From contig NZ_JAEPJQ010000006.1 in the NCBI RefSeq assembly GCF_016827605.1, forward strand, positions 186,001-250,000: a stretch of 64,000 nucleotides of DNA, written 5' to 3'. Within the stretch, counting starts at the first letter, position 1, and each line of letters starts with the position of its first letter. The notes beneath the pieces were generated by a model. It saw nothing but the letters and a program-made list of their open reading frames with translations. It made no database searches and had not been told where the DNA came from. Positions 27,174 to 36,127 of this stretch are shown in pieces. The DNA is from Hyunsoonleella ulvae (GTDB taxonomy: Bacteria; Bacteroidota; Bacteroidia; Flavobacteriales; Flavobacteriaceae). Both the position numbers and the translations under genes were made by a program.

Positions 27174-27782
27174 ATGTTTTACACTTTAGACATATTAGGA
27201 ACCATTGCTTTTGCCATATCTGGTGTATTGGTTGCTTTCCACAAGAAAATGGATGTGTTTGGTATACTTATTATTGCATTTGTTACTGCTGTTGGTGGTG
27301 GTACGCTTAGGGATTTATTAATTGGAAATACACCTGTAAGTTGGATGTTAGATATGAATTATACGTATGCTATTCTGACTTCTGCTGTTTTTGCCATAAT
27401 TTTTAGAAAAAAAATAAATTACTTGAGAACTTCTTTGTTTTTATTTGATACCATTGGTATTGGTTTATATACTGTAGTTGGTATTGAGAAAGGATTAAAT
27501 GCTAATTTACATCCAATTATTTGTATTGCTTTAGGGACTATGACGGCTAGTTTTGGAGGTGTAATACGTGATATTTTGTGTAATGAAATTCCTGTGATTT
27601 TTAGAAAAGAAATTTATGCTACTGCATGTATTTTAGGTGGTTTAGCATATTTTGTTTTAATAGAATTCCCAATAAAGACGGATTTTGTGTTTATAATTTC
27701 TGGCTTGGTAGTAATTGTATGTAGGTTACTTGCTGTGAAATTTAAAATAATGTTACCAAATATTTATCATGAGGAGAAGTAA
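27174..27782 (+). CDS. TRIC-type (UPF0126) cation channel family protein
   Basis: A 202-residue membrane protein with two internally repeated halves of three helices each, the pattern of the trimeric intracellular cation channel / UPF0126 family: AFAISGVLVAFHKKMDVFG with VTAVGGGTLRDLLIG in the first half and ALGTMTASFGGVIRDIL in the second. Prokaryotic TRIC proteins form trimeric K+-permeable channels; glycine transport has also been proposed for some members. The gene ends four bases before the convergent cyclophilin gene. Confidence 0.9.
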   Translation: MFYTLDILGTIAFAISGVLVAFHKKMDVFGILIIAFVTAVGGGTLRDLLIGNTPVSWMLDMNYTYAILTSAVFAIIFRKKINYLRTSLFLFDTIGIGLYTVVGIEKGLNANLHPIICIALGTMTASFGGVIRDILCNEIPVIFRKEIYATACILGGLAYFVLIEFPIKTDFVFIISGLVVIVCRLLAVKFKIMLPNIYHEEK

Positions 27783-27785
27783 TAT

Positions 27786-28487
27786 TTATTCTAAAATTTC
27801 TACACTTTTAATATAAACATTTTTAAGGGGCCAGTCTGCTTCATCGGTTTTCACTGCAGCAATTTTATCTACAACATCCATTCCTTTTGTTACTTTACCA
27901 AAAACAGTGTAGTCGCCATTTAAATGATGTGCACCACCGTTTTGTTGTACTATAAAAAACTGATAAGGGGATGCTAATTTGTGTGGGTTCTCTATATCAC
28001 TACTAGGCATGGAAATAGTACCACGATCGTGTTTAAAACCACGATTGGTATCTCTGGGCAGTAAATATTTTCCAATCTTTCTACGCTTAATAGCGGTTGC
28101 CATATCGTCGCCATTACCGCCTTGTATCATAAAATTATTAATCACTCTAAAAAACTGGGTATCATTAAAATAGTTTCGTTTTGTAAGATAGATAAAGTTA
28201 GAACGGTGAAATTTAGTTTCCTCAAATAATAAGATATCAATATCTCCAAAGTCTGTGCTAATTCTTACCTTGTTTTCTTTGTGATGTTTATCGTATTGTA
28301 AGAAGAATTCCATGGCAGTAGGACTATCTAAAACAGGATATTCTTGAGTTTTTGTAGTATCAGTTTTTATTTTACCCTTTTCTACCGCTATGGTATCTTT
28401 AGGTTGTAAAGAATGCTTCTCTTTAGATTGTTTATCTTCACAGTTGAATAAAAAACAACACATCATTAAAAACAATACAATGCGCAT
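27786..28487 (-). CDS. Cyclophilin-type peptidyl-prolyl isomerase lipoprotein
   Basis: Periplasmic folding enzyme of 233 residues. Signal peptide with lipobox LFNC (Cys16), a charged linker (17-60) and a cyclophilin domain (about 75-230) with NFIYLTKRNYFNDTQFFRV, FMIQGGNGD, and QFFIVQQNGGAHHLNGDYTVFGKV. The canonical FHRV/GxFxxGDF positions are recognisable in divergent form (FFRV). Divergent from nudL with five bases between start codons, so their promoters must overlap coding sequence. Confidence 0.92.
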   Translation of the reverse strand: MRIVLFLMMCCFLFNCEDKQSKEKHSLQPKDTIAVEKGKIKTDTTKTQEYPVLDSPTAMEFFLQYDKHHKENKVRISTDFGDIDILLFEETKFHRSNFIYLTKRNYFNDTQFFRVINNFMIQGGNGDDMATAIKRRKIGKYLLPRDTNRGFKHDRGTISMPSSDIENPHKLASPYQFFIVQQNGGAHHLNGDYTVFGKVTKGMDVVDKIAAVKTDEADWPLKNVYIKSVEILE

Positions 28488-28492
28488 AAAGA

Positions 28493-29134
28493 ATGAGATT
28501 TAATGAATTTTTAAAACTGATTCCAAAAATAAAAAATATAGAGCTACCTGCCGAATCTTCACATTTTAAAATGGTACCACCAACAAGAAAGGCTTTTGCA
28601 AAGTATTCTGAGGCACAGTTAAAAAAAGCCAAACGTGCTGGAGTTTTGACATTATTTTATCCTAATGATATAAATGAAACATATTTTGTGCTTATGTTGC
28701 GAAAAACCTATAAAGGCGTGCATTCTGCCCAAGTGTCTTTCCCTGGGGGAAAGTTGGAACCTGATGACGAAAATATAGAGGAAACTGCCTTAAGAGAAAC
28801 ATTTGAGGAAGTTGGTGTACCAATATCAGATATTGAAGTGATAAGACCATTATCTCAAGTGTATATACCACCAAGTAATTTTTGTGTACAGCCTTTTGTT
28901 GGTATTTTAGATAAACCTCCTGTTTTTAAAAAAGAGGAAAGTGAAGTTGAACAAATAATTGAAGTAAAATTATCTGATTTAATGAATGATGATAGCCTTA
29001 CTAAAACTACAATAAAAACTTCATATAGTATTGGTATAGAGGTGCCCGCATTTGTTCTTAATGAGTTTATTGTTTGGGGAGCTACAGCTATGATGTTAAG
29101 TGAGGTTAAAGATGTGCTTACAAAATTGACATAG
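28493..29134 (+). CDS. NUDIX CoA pyrophosphatase
   Basis: A 213-residue NUDIX hydrolase of the NudL/UPF0035 type, which cleaves coenzyme A and its derivatives. Evidence is the segment R-KTYKGVHSAQVSFPGGKLEP, which combines the family-specific pattern before FPGG with the start of the Nudix box, followed by TALRETFEEVGV. E. coli NudL has similar length. It is divergent to the cyclophilin gene, with only five bases between them. The acyltransferase gene follows after 49 bases with its own promoter. Confidence 0.92.
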   Translation: MRFNEFLKLIPKIKNIELPAESSHFKMVPPTRKAFAKYSEAQLKKAKRAGVLTLFYPNDINETYFVLMLRKTYKGVHSAQVSFPGGKLEPDDENIEETALRETFEEVGVPISDIEVIRPLSQVYIPPSNFCVQPFVGILDKPPVFKKEESEVEQIIEVKLSDLMNDDSLTKTTIKTSYSIGIEVPAFVLNEFIVWGATAMMLSEVKDVLTKLT

Positions 29135-29155
29135 ATAATAGTTTTATTACCTTTG
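29126..29155 (+). promoter_or_regulatory. Promoter of the acyltransferase gene
   Basis: TTG (29126-29128), 19-base spacer, TACCTTTG (29148-29155), a full match to the Bacteroidota TTG/TAnnTTTG promoter. The -33 element overlaps the last codons of the upstream NUDIX gene. The predicted transcript starts about 20 bases before the ATG at 29184. Confidence 0.6.
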
Positions 29156-29183
29156 CCGTCCAACCCTAACAAGATAACAGTAC

Positions 29184-29981
29184 ATGGGATTATTTAAAAA
29201 AAATCCTTTCGGACATATACTTTTCTTAAAACTATGGCTCATTCGTATTTTAGGAGCGATGACGCACAGACGTTTTAGAGGATTTAATGAACTACAAATA
29301 GAGGGCTCGGAAATCATAAAAAATCTTCCAGATAAAAATGTGCTTTTTATATCAAATCATCAAACGTATTTCGCTGATGTTGTGGCTATGTTCCATGTAT
29401 TTAACGCTAGTTTAAGTGGGCGTACAGATTCTATAAAAAATATTGGATACCTGTGGAACCCAAAACTCAATATTTATTATGTTGCTGCTAAGGAAACCAT
29501 GAAAGCTGGTTTGCTTCCTAAAATTCTGGCGTATGTAGGTTCTGTAAGTATAGAGCGTACATGGCGTTCTGAAGGTAAAGATGTACAGCGACAGGTTAAA
29601 ATGAGTGATATTTCTAATATAGGGAAAGCTTTAGATGATGGTTGGGTAATTACTTTTCCGCAAGGCACTACAACACCATTTAAGCCTATAAGAAAAGGTA
29701 CTGCACATATTATAAAGCGCTATAAACCTATGGTTGTACCTATTGTTATAGATGGTTTTAGACGTTCGTTCGATAAGAAAGGGCTTCGTATAAAAAAGAA
29801 AAACATACTACAAAGTATGGAAATAAAAGCACCTTTAGAGATTGATTACGATAATGAAACTACCGATGAAATTGTAAAGAAAATAGAATTTGCTATTGAG
29901 CAGCATCCATCTTTCCTAAAAGTTATTCCTGAAAAAGAGTTGAAAGCTCAGCTTGAATTAGATAAGCTACGAGAGTGGTAG
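29184..29981 (+). CDS. 1-acyl-sn-glycerol-3-phosphate acyltransferase family (PlsC-like)
   Basis: A 265-residue membrane-associated acyltransferase of phospholipid synthesis. The acceptor motif is SNHQTYFADV, and the second motif FPQGTTTPF corresponds to FPEG-type blocks. The histidine-to-aspartate spacing in this copy is five residues, whereas the textbook motif is HX4D, so the family assignment is solid but the acyl acceptor is open. An N-terminal hydrophobic segment (LKLWLIRILGAM) could anchor the protein in the membrane. Confidence 0.85.
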   Translation: MGLFKKNPFGHILFLKLWLIRILGAMTHRRFRGFNELQIEGSEIIKNLPDKNVLFISNHQTYFADVVAMFHVFNASLSGRTDSIKNIGYLWNPKLNIYYVAAKETMKAGLLPKILAYVGSVSIERTWRSEGKDVQRQVKMSDISNIGKALDDGWVITFPQGTTTPFKPIRKGTAHIIKRYKPMVVPIVIDGFRRSFDKKGLRIKKKNILQSMEIKAPLEIDYDNETTDEIVKKIEFAIEQHPSFLKVIPEKELKAQLELDKLREW

Positions 29982-30141
29982 TCTTTTTTTAACTAAAAAC
30001 TACTATAGTATTTTGACTTGCAATAATTTAACAATAAAATTCGTTATATTAGTATTGCAAAACTATTAGATAACTAGTCGTATAAACTTGTGTTTTTAGG
30101 ACTTATATTAGAGCTTACGGCAACCCCAAAACCTATCTGCT

Positions 30142-31602
30142 ATGAAATATCTTAACCATTTAAAATTAGCTTTTTTAAGTGTTCTCCTCATCACTTTTGT
30201 GTTTAATTGCTCCAATCAAACAGAGACTACTGTTCAAGATGATATCCAAGAAGAAGAGGAAGAAGTAGTAGCTGATTTAACTAAAGCAGCTATAAATTAT
30301 ACAAACCATTGTGGTGGTTGTCATGGACAGAAATTTGAGTCTTTTATAGAAAGGCAATGGTTATATGGTAATGCCTCTGTAGATATTGCTAACTCCATTA
30401 CTGTTGGATATGAATCCAATGGTATGCCTGCTTACGAAAACACGTTTTCTCCACAAGAAATAAAGGATTTGGCTGATTATATTCTTCAAGAAATTGAAGG
30501 GAAAACCAAAGCTGATATTGAGGTTGAAAACCCTAACCTTTCAGGTACTATAGAATCAGACGATCTTATTTTTAGATTAGAAACCATAACAAATCAAATT
30601 GACGGTGTGCCTTGGGGTATGGTACAGCTACCAAACGGAGATTTTTTAGTTACACAACGAGAAGGAAACCTTTTTAGAGTTACCAGCAAAGGTGTAATAT
30701 CAGAAATTAGTGGTACTCCCAATGTTGTTGCACAAGGTCAAGGCGGTTTACTAGATGTAATGTTGCATCCTGATTTTGAGAACAATACTTATATCTATTT
30801 GTCTTATTCTAGCCCAAACCCAAATAACTCCAATCAAAGAACAACAGCTGTAGCGCGTGGACGTTTGTCTGGCAATACTTTAGAAGGGGTTCAGGAAATT
30901 TTTACTGCCTTACCATACCTTACTAGTGGAAACCATTTTGGTTCAAGATTGGTATTTGATAATGCAGGTTACCTCTATGTAACAGTTGGAGATCGTGGTA
31001 ATAGAGATACGTATCCTCAAGCTCTAGATAATGGTGTAGGCAAGGTGCATAGGTTAATGGATGATGGTACTGTGCCAACTGATAATCCTTTTTACAATAT
31101 GCAAGATCACGAATGGTCTGTTTTTAGCTATGGGGTAAGAAACCCTCAAGGTTTAACAAAACATCCCGTTACTGGTGCTATTTGGGAGGGAGAGCATGGT
31201 CCTCAAGGAGGCGATGAAATTAATATTTTGGATTCTGGAAATAACTATGGTTGGCCCACAATTACTTACGGTATTAATTATAATGGTACACCTATTACAG
31301 ATCAAACTGAAATGGCGGGAATGGAACAACCAATTCACTATTGGGTGCCTTCAATTGCGCCTTGTGGTATGGATTTTTTGTCTGGTAATTTTTATGGCAA
31401 ATGGCAAAATGACCTTTTTGTAGGATCCTTAAAATTTAGGTATTTACACCGTTTAAAAATGGATGGAAATGTAGTTACTGGTCATGAAGAATTGCTAAAC
31501 GATATTGGTCGCGTTAGAGACGTGCATATGGGTAAAGATGGCTACATGTATGTTCTAGTTGAAGGTCCAGGAAGACTTATAAGACTTGTGCCAGAGCAAT
31601 AA
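30142..31602 (+). CDS. Cytochrome c-fused PQQ-type sugar dehydrogenase lipoprotein
   Basis: A 486-residue lipoprotein (signal peptide ending in FNC, Cys23). Residues 50-130 form a cytochrome c domain with the heme-binding motif C57GGCH61. Residues about 150-486 form a six-bladed beta-propeller of the glucose/sorbosone dehydrogenase family, with GMVQLPNGDFLVTQREGNL near its start and GVRNPQGLTKHPVTGAIWEGEHGPQGGDE, which is typical of PQQ-dependent aldose dehydrogenases. It probably oxidises a sugar or alcohol in the periplasm and passes electrons to its own heme. No PQQ synthesis genes are seen in the window. Confidence 0.9.
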   Translation: MKYLNHLKLAFLSVLLITFVFNCSNQTETTVQDDIQEEEEEVVADLTKAAINYTNHCGGCHGQKFESFIERQWLYGNASVDIANSITVGYESNGMPAYENTFSPQEIKDLADYILQEIEGKTKADIEVENPNLSGTIESDDLIFRLETITNQIDGVPWGMVQLPNGDFLVTQREGNLFRVTSKGVISEISGTPNVVAQGQGGLLDVMLHPDFENNTYIYLSYSSPNPNNSNQRTTAVARGRLSGNTLEGVQEIFTALPYLTSGNHFGSRLVFDNAGYLYVTVGDRGNRDTYPQALDNGVGKVHRLMDDGTVPTDNPFYNMQDHEWSVFSYGVRNPQGLTKHPVTGAIWEGEHGPQGGDEINILDSGNNYGWPTITYGINYNGTPITDQTEMAGMEQPIHYWVPSIAPCGMDFLSGNFYGKWQNDLFVGSLKFRYLHRLKMDGNVVTGHEELLNDIGRVRDVHMGKDGYMYVLVEGPGRLIRLVPEQ

Positions 31603-31620
31603 TAATATTTTTATGATGTT

Positions 31621-31776
31621 TTGGGCGTTACCCACAAGGGGTCAGGCTTTCCGTTATATCTTTTTTAAAGAATACATCATTATTGGGAGCTGTAAGTGCT
31701 AACCTCAATGATATGAGTTCTAAATAAACTTTGGTTTTCAAAATTTAAAAAAGGATGCCACTCCAATCCTTAACGC
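31621..31776 (+). repeat. Dispersed two-module intergenic repeat, copy B
   Basis: Same modules as the copy at 16366. The left module begins TTGGGCGTTACCC, continues through GGGGTCAGGCTTTCC and ends near TATATCTTTTTT. The right module reads AAAAAAGGATGCCAC, then TCCAATCC, then TTAACGC. Here the two are separated by roughly 80 unrelated bases rather than about 10. It lies between the convergent dehydrogenase and sirtuin genes. Confidence 0.75.
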
Positions 31777-31826
31777 AGATTCGGTGCTATATTCCCATGA
31801 GGTTTTATATATGTATATTGGAAGTA

Positions 31827-32507
31827 TTAATTCAATAATCTAATAAACTCTTGCATACCAACTGTGGCTGTTTTAGCAATTACAGTAATACGGTTGTTAC
31901 TCTCAATATTGGGTTTTGGATCAATAAAATAAATAGGAGTATTGCTTGGTGCATAATGCATTAATCCAGCAGCAGGATACACTTGCATAGATGTCCCAAC
32001 AATTAATAAAATATCTGCTGTTTCACAAATTTGAGCAGCCTTTTCAATAAGTGGGACATCCTCTCCAAACCAAACAATGTGTGGGCGTAATTGATATCCT
32101 TTTTTGCAAAGGTCGCCTAAAACCAAATCGGTTTTCCATTCTTGTATATCATTTGCATCAAAGGTGCTACGTACTTTTAATAATTCGCCATGTAAGTGTA
32201 TTACATTTGTGCTGCCAGCACGTTCATGCAAGTCATCAACATTTTGTGTAATTATAGTTACGTTATGTTCGTTTTCCAATTTAGCAATGTCTATATGTGC
32301 AGCATTTGGGGAAACTTCAAACAGCTGTCGTCGCCGTTGATTATAAAAATCTAAAACTAATTCTGGATTTTTTACAAACCCTTCAGGAGTTGCTACTTCC
32401 ATAACATCATGCCCTTCCCATAAGCCGTTTTCATCTCTAAACGTCTTTACGCCACTTTCAGCACTCATACCAGCGCCGGTAAGTATAACTATATGTTTTT
32501 TCTTCAT
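31827..32507 (-). CDS. cobB: Sirtuin NAD-dependent protein deacylase (class III-like)
   Basis: A 226-residue sirtuin: NAD motifs TGAGMSAESGV and TQNVDDLHERAG, and catalytic His106 in HLHGE. Tyr55 and Arg58 in FYNQRRRQL match the pair that binds the carboxylate of succinyl-lysine in E. coli CobB and SIRT5, so a desuccinylase/demalonylase role is likely. The four zinc-binding cysteines of the small domain are absent: the protein has only Cys134 and a second cysteine in AAQICE. Convergent with the dehydrogenase gene. Role in protein acylation control is inferred from the family. Confidence 0.9.
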   Translation of the reverse strand: MKKKHIVILTGAGMSAESGVKTFRDENGLWEGHDVMEVATPEGFVKNPELVLDFYNQRRRQLFEVSPNAAHIDIAKLENEHNVTIITQNVDDLHERAGSTNVIHLHGELLKVRSTFDANDIQEWKTDLVLGDLCKKGYQLRPHIVWFGEDVPLIEKAAQICETADILLIVGTSMQVYPAAGLMHYAPSNTPIYFIDPKPNIESNNRITVIAKTATVGMQEFIRLLN

Positions 32508-32689
32508 ATTACTTTTCTATAGACTACATAACTTAAAGTATGCTAAAGCTACTAAAATATTTTTTTCATCAACCTTTAAAAAATCTATAATATTTGTTTT
32601 TAGTAGAATTATAATTAACAATAAAAACACCAATTATAGGCATCACGTGTTAAATTGTATCTTTATCCTATTAAATATTGTTGAATTAC

Positions 32690-33352
32690 ATGATAGACCG
32701 AGATTTACTGCATCATTTAGAAGGGTATTTAACCGAAAATAGAAGAAATAAATTTGCAAAAGTACTTGCCCAGCGTACAAAGCATTTTACAGTAGCTATT
32801 GAGGATGTATACCAATTGCATAATACTAGTGCTGTGATAAGAAGCTGTGATGTGTTTGGGATACAAGACGTTAATATTATAGAAGAGCAAAATACCAAAC
32901 GCATAGATAGAGAAATAGCCATGGGAGCTCAGAAGTGGGTAGATTTAAATAGGTATAATTCTGTAAAGTCTTGTATTACTGATTTGAAACAAAATGGCTA
33001 TCAAATAGTAGCTACAACACCTCATATAAACGATTGTGATTTACAAGATTTTGATGTAACCAAAAAGTCCTGTATTTTTTTCGGTCGTGAAACCGAAGGC
33101 TTATCAGATGAGGTTTTAAATGCAGCCGATAGTTATTTAAAAATACCTATGGTAGGTTTTACAGAGAGTTTAAATATATCAGTATCTGCTGCTATTATAT
33201 TGCAGCATATTACAAGTAAGCTAAAAAGCACTAATTTACCTTGGCAATTATCTGAAAATGAACAGTTAGTAAAGCGAATTGATTGGTGTAAAAAAACGAT
33301 TAAGAGCTTTGATGAGATTGTAGAGCGGTTTCATCACACTAAAAATATATAA
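32690..33352 (+). CDS. SpoU/TrmH-family RNA 2'-O-methyltransferase
   Basis: A 220-residue methyltransferase with the knotted SPOUT fold. Motif 1 is NTSAVIRSCDVFG, motif 2 IFFGRETEGLSDE, and motif 3 IPMVGFTESLNISVSAAIIL. This is the pattern of tRNA (guanosine-18-2'-O) methyltransferase TrmH. A TTG-started frame begins 12 bases upstream, but ATG at 32690 gives the usual N-terminus. Binds S-adenosylmethionine through the C-terminal knot. The gene ends eight bases before the convergent gene at 33360. Confidence 0.9.
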   Translation: MIDRDLLHHLEGYLTENRRNKFAKVLAQRTKHFTVAIEDVYQLHNTSAVIRSCDVFGIQDVNIIEEQNTKRIDREIAMGAQKWVDLNRYNSVKSCITDLKQNGYQIVATTPHINDCDLQDFDVTKKSCIFFGRETEGLSDEVLNAADSYLKIPMVGFTESLNISVSAAIILQHITSKLKSTNLPWQLSENEQLVKRIDWCKKTIKSFDEIVERFHHTKNI

Positions 33353-33359
33353 CTTCATA

Positions 33360-34136
33360 CTAAATACGGTCTTTTCGCCTATTACTTAGTAATTTGTACT
33401 CTTCGTAGCATTCGCTTATGGCATCCAGTATTTGCAAGTCATTGGCTGTTTGAATAAAGCCTTTAGAATAGTTACACTGACTCACTATTTCATCAAGATC
33501 TACACGTTCAACTTTTAAAAGCGCTGTTAACATTTCTCTGTCAAAACGAGAGGCGAGTAAATTACGTATTTCATCATCCTGCTTCATCTGCTTGAGCTTT
33601 CTAAGCTCATTAGGCTTTTTACCAAACATACGGTGTAAAAAGTCAGCCGGGTTAAAAATTGAACCGATAACCTTGGTTAATCCAGATTTTTTACCAGCCT
33701 CATAACCTTTAGATAAACCAGCAATTTGATAACGGTAATTATCATTTATTTGCGGAACTTGTTTAATGTCAACCTCTAAATACCCTGTGAGTTTTAGTTG
33801 ATTTACTACAACCTCTTCTAAAGCCAAAGCCAGTTCTGTCAATTCTATGGTAGAACTTCCATATTTTAACCAGTCGTTGGTAACCCTAACTTTTATAGAT
33901 TTAAAACCAATATACGAGAAGTGTAAAGTATCATTAACTTTGGCAGTAATGGCAAATTCCCCTTTATTGTTAGTTGTTGTACCCTTAACTTGGTTTAGGT
34001 TAACGATATTAACGCTTTCAAGAGGCTTGTCATCTGCTGCATTTACCACAACACCAATGGCTTTAGTATCAGCTTCCTGAGCCATGGCAAGGTTGCTGAC
34101 AAAAAGTAATATGATGATACTTAAAATACGTTTCAT
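33360..34136 (-). CDS. Exported carboxypeptidase-regulatory-like domain protein
   Basis: A 258-residue exported protein starting MKRILSIIILLFVSNLAMAQ. Residues about 27-110 form a CarboxypepD_reg-like beta-sandwich (GVVVNAADDKPLESVNIVN, GEFAITAKVNDTLHFSYIGF), the same domain found at the N-terminus of SusC transporters, but here no receptor barrel follows. The C-terminal 140 residues are charged and helical with no recognised family. Proteins of this type are common in Bacteroidota and poorly defined. The five extra N-terminal codons of the longer frame are unlikely. Confidence 0.82.
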   Translation of the reverse strand: MKRILSIIILLFVSNLAMAQEADTKAIGVVVNAADDKPLESVNIVNLNQVKGTTTNNKGEFAITAKVNDTLHFSYIGFKSIKVRVTNDWLKYGSSTIELTELALALEEVVVNQLKLTGYLEVDIKQVPQINDNYRYQIAGLSKGYEAGKKSGLTKVIGSIFNPADFLHRMFGKKPNELRKLKQMKQDDEIRNLLASRFDREMLTALLKVERVDLDEIVSQCNYSKGFIQTANDLQILDAISECYEEYKLLSNRRKDRI

Positions 34137-34283
34137 GAGTGGCGTAATCACAGTTATGAGATGTTAAAAATACTAAACAAAACCCTAACATGTTGGTGTT
34201 ATGGTTTTAATTTGACTAAAAATTAACAAAAAGCATACCTAAATGGTAGTTTTGTGTTGTTAGTCGATTAGCCCACAAAAAAC

Positions 34284-36047
34284 TTATCTTCTGGAACGTC
34301 TAGGTCTGGAACTGGCAAAATCTCCTCCAGACTTAGAGCGTCTAGATTTTGATTTATTATCGCGTTTGCGATCATCTTTTCTGCTGCCAGAACTAAAGTT
34401 TCCTTTTCTGTCATCTCTACGTCTGCCTCTGTTTCGGTCACGCTTTCTACCTCGTCCACGATTTTCGGAAATCTCTACATTTACAAAACGTCCGTTATAT
34501 TTAAAGTCAGTAAAAAATCCAAGTATTTTCTCTTGCAGTTCTTTTTCTGTATTAAAAAATGAAAACGTATCCTTTGCTTCCACCTTAAACACATCATCTT
34601 GTCCCAATTCTAACACTTCTTTTAGAAAGTCCTTCAAGCTCATCCAGTCAAACCCATCTTTCTTTCCAACATTAATAAAGTAACGAACAGAATTTCCAGA
34701 ATCCTTATGATCGTCGTTAGATGTAGAAATATTTAAGTCTAAAGCTTTTTGGTAATAATTATAAAACCTAGAAAACTCAACAGAGAAGAATTTTTTAATC
34801 AATTCATCTTTACTTGTATCTTCAAATAAAGCATTAATATCCCCTAAATAGGTGTCAATATCATGATTAACCTCAGTATGGTGTACTTTTTTGGCAAGGG
34901 ACATTAATTGCACCTCGCAAATTTGCATTCCATTAGGGATGTCTTTCTTTTCAAACTGTCTCTTAATAATACGTTCTATACCCTTAATTTTCCGTACTTC
35001 ACTTTTAGAAACAATAACCATAGAAACCCCAGTTTTTCCTGCACGACCTGTTCGTCCAGAGCGATGTGTATAGGTTTCAATCTCATCAGGTAATTGATAA
35101 TTAATCACATGAGTAATATCGTCAACATCAATTCCACGAGCAGCTACATCTGTGGCAACTAACATTTGTATTTGCTTATTTCTAAAGGATTTCATAACCA
35201 AATCTCGCTGATTCTGACTTAAATCACCGTGCAATGCTCCAGCACTGTACCCATCTTCAATCAAACGCTCAGCTACTTTTTGGGTATCGCGCTTAGTTCT
35301 ACAAAAAATTACAGAAAAAATATCAGGGTTAGCATCAGCTAAACGTTTTAAAGCTTGGTAACGGTCTCTTGCATTAACAAGGTAATATTCATGTGATACT
35401 TGGCTAGTACTTTCATTTTTACGCCCTACGGTAATCTCTTGAGGGTCATACATAAAGTTCTTAGCAATTGCAGCTACTTCACGTGGCATAGTAGCCGAGA
35501 ATAACCATGTGTTTTTGTCTTCAGGAGTGTGCGATAAAATAGAAGTAATATCCTCTTTAAATCCCATATTTAACATCTCGTCTGCCTCATCTAAAACCGA
35601 ATATCCAATTTTAGAAATATCTACCAAACGTCTGTTAATCATATCTTTCATACGTCCAGGAGTGGCTACAATAATTTGGGCACCACGTTTTATCTCTCTA
35701 GCTTGTTCTGTAATACTCGCGCCACCATAAACAGCAACTACATTTAAACCTTTACAGTATTTACCATAAAGCTTCATTTCGTTAGTAATTTGCAGGCAAA
35801 GCTCTCTGGTAGGTGATAAAATTAACCCCTGTGTTGTACGACTGCTAACATCGATTTTTTGAAGCATAGGAAAACCAAATGCCGCAGTTTTACCCGTTCC
35901 AGTTTGTGCTAACGCGACTAAATCAGTTTCGGAATTTAATAAAATGGGGATGGCTTTCTCTTGGACCTCGCTAGGTGTTTCAAAACCTAAATCAGTAATA
36001 GCTTGTAATAGGTCGTTATTTAGACCTAAATCTTGGAATGTGCTCAT
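34284..36047 (-). CDS. DEAD-box RNA helicase
   Basis: A 587-residue RNA helicase of the DeaD/CsdA type: Q motif region (TFQDLGLNNDLLQAI), AQTGTGKTAAF, PTRELCLQI, VLDEADEML, SAT, and HRSGRTGRAGKTG. A DbpA-like RNA-binding domain is at about 455-540, and the C-terminus is an Arg/Asp/Ser-rich basic tail (RGRKRDRNRGRRRDD). Such proteins unwind structured RNA in ribosome assembly and at low temperature. The 5' leader has a hairpin and a distant promoter element. Confidence 0.96.
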   Translation of the reverse strand: MSTFQDLGLNNDLLQAITDLGFETPSEVQEKAIPILLNSETDLVALAQTGTGKTAAFGFPMLQKIDVSSRTTQGLILSPTRELCLQITNEMKLYGKYCKGLNVVAVYGGASITEQAREIKRGAQIIVATPGRMKDMINRRLVDISKIGYSVLDEADEMLNMGFKEDITSILSHTPEDKNTWLFSATMPREVAAIAKNFMYDPQEITVGRKNESTSQVSHEYYLVNARDRYQALKRLADANPDIFSVIFCRTKRDTQKVAERLIEDGYSAGALHGDLSQNQRDLVMKSFRNKQIQMLVATDVAARGIDVDDITHVINYQLPDEIETYTHRSGRTGRAGKTGVSMVIVSKSEVRKIKGIERIIKRQFEKKDIPNGMQICEVQLMSLAKKVHHTEVNHDIDTYLGDINALFEDTSKDELIKKFFSVEFSRFYNYYQKALDLNISTSNDDHKDSGNSVRYFINVGKKDGFDWMSLKDFLKEVLELGQDDVFKVEAKDTFSFFNTEKELQEKILGFFTDFKYNGRFVNVEISENRGRGRKRDRNRGRRRDDRKGNFSSGSRKDDRKRDNKSKSRRSKSGGDFASSRPRRSRR

Positions 36048-36127
36048 GTGTATTATGTATGCGATTTTATTATGCAGTGTTGCATAAGAAGCGCATCGAC
36101 ATACGTAACCTAAACTTCTAGCAACAC

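Noticed and set aside
27101-27310. Plus-strand frame of 69 residues, Tyr/Cys/Trp-rich
   Set aside because: Out of frame with and overlapping the TRIC gene; it crosses the hairpin region and has no family resemblance.
30018-30060. TTGCAATA / TATTGCAA inverted repeat upstream of the dehydrogenase
   Set aside because: Eight-base arms 27 bases apart in AT-rich sequence are not clearly above chance and no regulator is adjacent.
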